Shown piece after piece: positions 44,201-47,915 of a DNA stretch of 47,915 nucleotides (within the stretch, counting starts at the first letter, position 1; each line of letters opens with the position of its first letter). The notes beneath the pieces were generated by a model. The model saw nothing but the letters and a program-made list of their open reading frames with translations. It ran no database searches and was not told where the DNA came from. Made by a program: the position numbers and the translations under genes. This DNA is from an uncultured bacterium (GTDB lineage Bacteria > Verrucomicrobiota > Kiritimatiellia > RFP12 > UBA1067): positions 1 to 47,915 of the forward strand of contig CADCOC010000009.1 in the NCBI GenBank assembly GCA_902802945.1, written 5' to 3'.

Positions 44201-44773
44201 GCCGAGACAACCGGGACCGCCGAGACAACAGGGACGGATTCTGTGTCCCGGATGTCCTGTTCGTCCCGGATGTCCCGTAATCTCACCCTTACTCCCATCG
44301 ATATATTCGACTACATCTACGGCATGTTGCACTCGCCTACCTACCGCACGAAGTTCAAGGAGTTCTTGAAGAGCGACTTTCCGCGTATTCCGTACCCAAA
44401 GAACGCGGAGGAGTTTGCGCGCTACCGTGACGCGGGACGCGAACTTCGCATGGCGCACCTGATGCTCGGCCCGCAGCCGCCCTTGTTCGAGCCAACCGCG
44501 CGCTTCCCCGTGCCGGGTGACAACGTGGTTGACGCGGTGCGGTGGGACAACGGCCGCGTGTACATCAATCCCACGCAGTATTTCGACAACGTGCCGCTCG
44601 CCGCGTATGAACAGGCGATCGGCGGCTACCATCCGGCGGAGAAGTGGCTCAAGGACCGCAAGGGCCGCGCGCTCACGCAAGACGACCTGCGTCACTACCA
44701 GCGCATCATCCTCGCCCTTGACAAGACACGCAACGTAATGGAAGGGATGTTGCACGCTGATGGATCTGCCTGA
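41291..44773 (+). CDS. single-chain restriction-modification enzyme (type IIG/ISP-like) with four in-frame palindrome insertions
   Basis: 1160 residues from ATG 41291. An N-terminal PD-(D/E)XK nuclease (Asp60 in GAPDYIV, then YVEAK near 75) is followed by a helical connector, a gamma-class N6-adenine methylase (motif I DPATGTGTF near 419; catalytic NPPY at 561) and a C-terminal specificity domain (FDYIYGMLHSPTYRTKFKEF, then KSDFPRIPYP) of the type seen in ISP enzymes. No helicase block is present, so cleavage would resemble type IIG. One polypeptide would cut and protect DNA. Repeats inserted in frame lie at 42217-42279, 42739-42819, 43368-43458 and 44210-44278, mostly between core motifs. 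A G7 tract lies at 44183. Codons from about 43650 to 44090 are visibly less GC-rich than the rest, suggesting an exchanged target-recognition segment. Confidence 0.85.
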   Translation: MKPTETDAVAEYVAEVTRLAKTGKTTEHSFRGALAALIDALAPGLKAVNEPKRTDCGAPDYIVQDRTGLAVFYVEAKDLGDGDLDGKKRTGHKEQFDRYKAALDTIIFTDYLDFRLYRHGQFVSAVRIADWDGEDKVSGKPDAYDGLTALIADAAAGEPQKIDGAKCLAELMAGKARMLQTAAYRYLKPLAEAWDNARDGEAHPRKTPLLDMMLDFRKMLMPTVGADEFSDIFAQTLTYGMFAARLNDPTPEDFSRYEAMALIPKTNPFLKRLFGFIASDLESELTWIVDDLADLFRAADVDKIMRQYAAGAGRPPYRGDDGRAVAPRPPDRDPMLHFYEDFLAAYDGDLRKKRGVWYTPIQVVRFIVAAADWVLRTRFSLPDGLADSSKTEIEVEETAFHGKKLAQKVKKTVHRVQLLDPATGTGTFIAAVVRLIFSKFAGNEGLWPSYVENDLLPRLNGFELLMASYTMAHIKLDMTLRECCQCGNVANTNSNSQLGTGNIGTGNIGNNYHSRFRIFLTDSLSDWHKELPGGLFAAALGAEQEGADEVKRDIPVMVVVGNPPYSGESQNKGEWIMRLMEDYKVEPGGKERLKERNPKWLNDDYVKFIRLAEHYVEKNGEGIVAYITPHGFLDNPTFRGMRWHLMQTFDEIWTLNLHGNSKKKEVAPDGGKDECVFDIMQGVAITLFVKTGRTGVPPVQEATGVSLPRESAPHRGSGALAASTACRVFYADLWGKKAAKLAALDSATMDTIDWQELHPTEPMLFFTPKDTAGEAEWNAAFGIAELMKVNSSGVVSANDELNFSFTEEEQREKIRDLLSLTEHDWRQKYHRLKDSSEWTYVDAKADAKNSGRYCTASYRLFDDRFTFYTGTAKGLYTRPRDNVMRHFAGVDNIGLVAKRGFPYSTERPVAFLATSLIDNRFWSCSGMQGIDYFFPLYLYEENMGKVERRANLDKNIVAKIAAAVGGDDWAAETTGTAETTGTDSVSRMSCSSRMSRNLTLTPIDIFDYIYGMLHSPTYRTKFKEFLKSDFPRIPYPKNAEEFARYRDAGRELRMAHLMLGPQPPLFEPTARFPVPGDNVVDAVRWDNGRVYINPTQYFDNVPLAAYEQAIGGYHPAEKWLKDRKGRALTQDDLRHYQRIILALDKTRNVMEGMLHADGSA
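42217..42279. repeat. inverted pair of 26-base GGTAG palindromes in frame inside the restriction-modification gene
   Basis: The minus copy at 42217-42242 (stem GGCGGGCG/CGCCCGCC) and plus copy at 42254-42279 (stem GGCGGTCG/CGACCGCC) differ at two positions that pair with each other, a compensatory change. They are read as AAGAGRPPYRGDDGRAVAP, then RPPD. The pair faces the opposite way from the one at 21712-21769. Confidence 0.8.
42739..42819. repeat. nested inverted and tandem repeat inserted after methylase core motif
   Basis: The ends TTGCCAATGT (42739-42748) and ACATTGGCAA (42810-42819) are inverted, with TTCCCA/TGGGAA at the centre (42775-42788). A 15-base unit GGAACTGGCAACATT occurs twice in tandem (42785-42814). 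It is read as a Cys/Asn/Gly stretch (NTNSNSQLGTGNIGTGNIG) between TLRE and RFRIFLTDSL, which are close together in related enzymes. Confidence 0.6.
43368..43458. repeat. four consecutive hairpins in frame inside the restriction-modification gene
   Basis: GAACGGGC/GCCCGTTC (43368-43388), GGAAGCGACA/TGTCGCTTCC (43390-43413), CCCCGA/TCGGGG (43412-43437) and GAAGCGGCG/CGCCGCTTC (43437-43458) follow each other with almost no spacing. They are read as TGVPPVQEATGVSLPRESAP and onward, between VKTG and RVFYADLWG, where a short linker is expected. Confidence 0.65.
44183..44189 (+). repeat. G7 tract in the restriction-modification gene
   Basis: Seven G near residue 965, just before the repeated GCCGAGACAAC segment. 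Shorter than typical switching tracts, but loss or gain of one G would truncate the specificity domain. Confidence 0.3.
44210..44278. repeat. tandem and inverted repeat in frame near the specificity domain
   Basis: GCCGAGACAAC occurs twice (from 44210 and 44219-44229 region), followed by two copies of TCCCGGATGTCC; the halves are related by GGGAC/GTCCC inversion. It is read as AETTGTAETTGTDSVSRMS and onward, Ser/Thr-rich and unlike the flanking enzyme sequence. Confidence 0.5.
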
Positions 44774-47756
44774 TGTAATAGAAACGTTCAAGAACGGGCT
44801 GATGTGGGGTTGTCTATGGGCACTGGCCGCTCTTGTGGCTGGCGTCGTCGGTGCATGGCTGTATAGAGGTGTTGCGTCCGTCATGCGGAGTCCTCTGGCG
44901 GTGGCAAGAATTGTCGCGTTTGTGGCCGTTTCGGCATTCTGCGTCATACGTGGCGGCGCGAAGTTCCTCATGCCGCCACCTTCAACGGGCGGGACGCCAG
45001 TTGCCCCAGTGGTGATCGCGCCCGAGGAGATTGCGCAGGGGTGGCGGCTTGAGAACGTAGTGACTAACGACGCGGTTTCATACGCGATGCCGACGAACGG
45101 CGTTGAATATATGCCGTGGTCGCTGGGCGGCGGGTACGAAATGCACTTCCCGCTTGACCTCGGCGACTTCGCGTTTCCGTTTGGCAAGGGCGTGGTGCGC
45201 CGCTTGGACGTGCTTTCAGGTGGCACGGTTGAGTCGTTGCCGAGGCAACGGGTGGAAGGTCAGTATTCGTCAGCGATGTCGATATGCGCGGCGAGGGAGT
45301 GGGCGTCGATTGTGCCGGGTGTGGGGAGGTTCTGGTGGGCGGGTGCGGCGCGCTCGGTAATCGCGCCCTACCAAGTGATGCTGATTACGTGGGAGAATGT
45401 CTTTGGGGGAAGAGACCGTACGGGGCAGTACAACGCGCAGATTGAGTTTCACGACGACGGCAATTTCATTACGCGATCTAATAACGTGGAGCGTGTATAT
45501 CGGCGCGTGTTGACGTTCGACCTCGACAATGACGGATTGCCGAACACGATAGACCCCGCGCCGGAGGTGCCTCTTGTGCCGTCCGCGTGGAACCAGTCGG
45601 AAGAATGGGCGGCGGCGGCTTTCCCGTCGAACGCCGCCGAGATAGCCGCCATGGGAGGCTACGCCGCGTGGGCTGCCGCGCGGGGTGCCGACCCCGACAG
45701 GCGTCTCGTCTCGCTTGGCTTAACGTTCGACGACGGGAGAGCATGGCCTACTCTGCTTGACTTTGGCGGTGTCCCAGTGGCGGCGGATGGTACGGCGGAA
45801 CTTGTGTTCGCCATCGACTGCGGGGCGAAGGTGCCGTTCTCGCTCACGTCGGGGCGGCTCGGCTCTCTTGCTGTGACGGCGACGGAGCCGCCGATGCGTT
45901 CGGGCGAAGGCATGACCACGACTGAGAGTAGCGTGATTCAGAACATATTTACCTTCCCTTACGAACGTTCCGTCGGCGACGTCAAGCTGCACCTTGACAA
46001 CTTTCGCTCCGGGTGGCTGTGCCGCACGGCGAGCGTGTCCATTGACGGTGACGAGGTGCAGCACCTCTTTCCCGGCGACACCATCGGAGTGGCGGCAAGT
46101 GTCACGGGCTGCCACACCGATGCCTTCTTGGGCTGCACATGGGTCGGTGGCGAAGGGCTGTTGTTTTCGGACGAGCATTCGCTTTCGACGACCGTCACGT
46201 ACGATTCCACATCGACAGTCGGCTGGGCGACCAACGGAATCGACTTGATCACGTATTTTCTTGGCTACTCCCTCACTAACCACATCAATGTCACAGTGGG
46301 GGTTCAGGTGGAGCCGTCGCTTGAATTCTCGCTTGGATGCCAGGGGGTGTTCTTCCTAAACGACGTGGAGCTGGGGTTGCCCTCGAACCGGGCTGAACGT
46401 ATCCGGCCCGTGACGCTGAACCTGACTGGGCCGGTGGGTACGAACGGGACGGCGCGACTATCCGTACAGGGGAACGTCAACCCCGTGCTGTTCCAGGTCG
46501 TGGACGGCGTGACGAACCGCGTGACTGAGTCGACGGTATTCTCGCTTGCGGTGGCCAACGATTTTGCGCACACGGGAAGCAGCTCCATCTACATGTCGTG
46601 TCCTAACCTTGGCACGGGCACGATCACCGCTACTTTTACTCCCGCCGATGGCGGAGAACCGCTGACCGATTCCGTTACCTTCCGCTGCATCGAGCCGTTG
46701 CGGAAGCTTGTGAACTCGAAGCGGGATGTAACATACCCGCTAATCATGAATCCTTCGCGTCTCGTATACGGGACGAACGCCGTGCTGTGCGTTGACGTCA
46801 ACGGGCCATTTCAGGAGAACGAGATTCACTGGCGTTTGAAGCCTGGGTCGGCGGCGGCAGACATCAACCCGCAAGTGGGGAAGCGCGTCGTCGTGACGCC
46901 GATTGCTGCGAGCGGGGAGGTGAAGGTTGAGGCATGTTTCAACGACGACGAGATACAGCCGCAGTTCGTGCTGCCGATCGTCCAAGAGCGCGTGCTGGAC
47001 GTGAGGGCGTTTGTGGTGTGTAATGAGAAAGGCCACAAAAAAACGCTGGCGATGAGCGATTCAGACATTCGAACCCGAGTACAGGCTGCCAATTTGGCAT
47101 TCAGCCAAGTCGGGATCAGATTCAATCTTCTAGGGATTGAAACGCTGCCCAATTCTTCGGAGTACTGGAACATCATTGTGCATGAATGGGCTGGAGTGTG
47201 GCCTTTGCGCAGAACGGTCGTGTCAAGCCAGGTTCGGTCTCTCGTTCAAGCCCACAACGTCAGCGGCTGCATCAACATCTATTTTGTAGGCGACATTCGC
47301 AAAGGTGCAGGAGACGATGGTAGTCCCAATGGCTTTAGATTGCCCGGTTGCGTGTTCGTGAAAAGCGAGACTCCGGATTTGACCCTTGCGCATGAATTCG
47401 GCCACATGCTGGGATTGTGGGACTGTTACGACAGGTACAAGTTCCCAGACGACGAAGACCCTCTGGAGGTGTCGGGTGCAGACTTGCCGATTTCCGCATC
47501 CCGTTTTCAGTCCCGTCCACGCGACTGGGGAGGCGAGTCAGGACATGGTTTCTATGCATCGACAGACACTTACCGAAGCATCCTGCTACAGTTTCTCATG
47601 TTCGGGGAGGGAATCGAGTATCACGACAACTTCGACATACCCGACGGTGCGGTGGAATGTATCAACAACAACAACCGTTCGGAACCGAGCATTGGAGCTG
47701 GCGAGATAGGCGCCACAAGCATAAAAACGACAAATGAAGGAGTGTACGCGAAATGA
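44760..47756 (+). CDS. membrane-anchored metzincin-type zinc metalloprotease
   Basis: 998 residues. ATG 44760 overlaps the restriction-modification gene by 14 bases. Two N-terminal membrane helices (GLMWGCLWALAALVAGVVGA and AVARIVAFVAVSAFCVI) anchor it; the rest should lie outside. A calcium-binding type DLDNDGLPNTID loop (near 254) resembles thrombospondin-3/dockerin loops, followed by several beta-sandwich domains with strands such as VTLNLTGPVGTNGTARLSV. The C-terminal protease carries HEFGHMLGLWD (His878), the metzincin HExxHxxGxxD zinc site, and a downstream FLMFGEG that may be the Met-turn. A palindrome fragment (44984-44998) is read as STGGTPVAP after the second helix. Function inferred: surface protease; no link to restriction is known. 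Confidence 0.8.
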   Translation: MDLPDVIETFKNGLMWGCLWALAALVAGVVGAWLYRGVASVMRSPLAVARIVAFVAVSAFCVIRGGAKFLMPPPSTGGTPVAPVVIAPEEIAQGWRLENVVTNDAVSYAMPTNGVEYMPWSLGGGYEMHFPLDLGDFAFPFGKGVVRRLDVLSGGTVESLPRQRVEGQYSSAMSICAAREWASIVPGVGRFWWAGAARSVIAPYQVMLITWENVFGGRDRTGQYNAQIEFHDDGNFITRSNNVERVYRRVLTFDLDNDGLPNTIDPAPEVPLVPSAWNQSEEWAAAAFPSNAAEIAAMGGYAAWAAARGADPDRRLVSLGLTFDDGRAWPTLLDFGGVPVAADGTAELVFAIDCGAKVPFSLTSGRLGSLAVTATEPPMRSGEGMTTTESSVIQNIFTFPYERSVGDVKLHLDNFRSGWLCRTASVSIDGDEVQHLFPGDTIGVAASVTGCHTDAFLGCTWVGGEGLLFSDEHSLSTTVTYDSTSTVGWATNGIDLITYFLGYSLTNHINVTVGVQVEPSLEFSLGCQGVFFLNDVELGLPSNRAERIRPVTLNLTGPVGTNGTARLSVQGNVNPVLFQVVDGVTNRVTESTVFSLAVANDFAHTGSSSIYMSCPNLGTGTITATFTPADGGEPLTDSVTFRCIEPLRKLVNSKRDVTYPLIMNPSRLVYGTNAVLCVDVNGPFQENEIHWRLKPGSAAADINPQVGKRVVVTPIAASGEVKVEACFNDDEIQPQFVLPIVQERVLDVRAFVVCNEKGHKKTLAMSDSDIRTRVQAANLAFSQVGIRFNLLGIETLPNSSEYWNIIVHEWAGVWPLRRTVVSSQVRSLVQAHNVSGCINIYFVGDIRKGAGDDGSPNGFRLPGCVFVKSETPDLTLAHEFGHMLGLWDCYDRYKFPDDEDPLEVSGADLPISASRFQSRPRDWGGESGHGFYASTDTYRSILLQFLMFGEGIEYHDNFDIPDGAVECINNNNRSEPSIGAGEIGATSIKTTNEGVYAK
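44984..44998 (-). repeat. half-palindrome fragment shared with the hairpin array at 43368
   Basis: On the minus strand the 15 bases GGCGTCCCGCCCGTT are identical to 43373-43387. It lies in frame just after the membrane anchors of the metalloprotease. Confidence 0.45.
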
Positions 47757-47915
47757 AAAGAGTCAGAACCATGTTCATTGCCGGGACGGCATTGCTGTTC
47801 GTGGCGGCAGCTTTCTGCTCGAATCCCCTCCCCGAGGACACGATGTATGCAGTGAGGACTATGCTGCGGGTTGCCCAGAAACCGTTTCAGGACAACTTGA
47901 CGTGGGACTATGAGG
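47753..47915 (+). CDS. start of an exported protein (3' truncated by window edge)
   Basis: ATG 47753 overlaps the preceding TGA as ATGA, with AAGGAG 14-19 bases upstream (rather far). The 54 visible residues begin with a Sec signal peptide (MKRVRTMFIAGTALLFVAAA, cleavage probably near AAFCSN). The cysteine at the end of the hydrophobic stretch has Phe before it, so a lipoprotein signal is unlikely. The mature part (PEDTMYAVRTMLRVAQKPF) shows no recognisable domain. Cotranscription with the metalloprotease suggests a partner, substrate or inhibitor, but this is guesswork. Confidence 0.6.
   Translation, partial: MKRVRTMFIAGTALLFVAAAFCSNPLPEDTMYAVRTMLRVAQKPFQDNLTWDYE

Noticed and set aside
47753..47915. 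Lipoprotein signal in the last gene
   Set aside because: The residue before the cysteine is Phe, which does not fit a lipobox.

Overview
The window looks like one contig of a host-associated bacterium of the Verrucomicrobiota/Kiritimatiellota kind, probably a gut polysaccharide degrader. The basis is a GC-rich genome, exported pectin/arabinan enzymes, twin-arginine-exported metallophosphoesterases and Gfo/Idh/MocA dehydrogenase, a PEP-CTERM protein, a hydrazine-synthase-like di-haem protein, and very long secreted proteins built from tandem LamG-like repeats. This assignment is inference; no rRNA or tRNA gene was seen in the window.

Layout. 1-0.75 kb: C-terminus of a large exported beta-rich protein. 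1.2-5.6 kb: overlapping operon of a GH28-type pectinase, a Tat metallophosphoesterase and a GH51 arabinofuranosidase. 5.6-7.2 kb: visually lower-GC island with a phage-type Dam methylase and broken gene remnants. 7.3-15.6 kb: two giant surface proteins (C10 peptidase plus five LamG-like repeats; four LamG-like repeats). 15.6-21.7 kb: L-arabinose isomerase, a PLP-dependent Orn/Lys/Arg decarboxylase and a di-haem propeller protein. 21.7-23.0 kb: a small inverted-repeat element and ornithine carbamoyltransferase. 23.1-31.8 kb: four secreted proteins (the last PEP-CTERM), a polytopic TPR membrane protein and Tex. 31.8-34.5 kb: a secreted protein and cysteinyl-tRNA synthetase. 34.8-41.2 kb: a sugar-related operon (Gfo/Idh/MocA, ThuA, metallophosphoesterase, xylose-isomerase-like TIM barrel) followed by a membrane protein. 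41.3-47.9 kb: a single-chain restriction-modification enzyme, a membrane-anchored metzincin and the start of another exported protein.

The arabinan/pectin enzymes release L-arabinose and uronides outside the cytoplasm, and AraA would start intracellular arabinose use. The giant LamG proteins plausibly bind glycans or mucosal substrates at the surface.

Three signals are not explained by ordinary annotation. (1) A family of 26-base palindromes with a GGTAG head occurs five times, with compensatory stem changes and two inverted pairs; copies lie in frame inside tex and the restriction-modification gene. (2) A ten-G tract just after the best start codon of the C10/LamG gene puts that start one base out of frame, as in a phase-variable switch. 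(3) A recurrent extended -10 promoter (TGn + TATACT-like) lies only 7-8 bases before the start codon of three genes, implying leaderless mRNAs.
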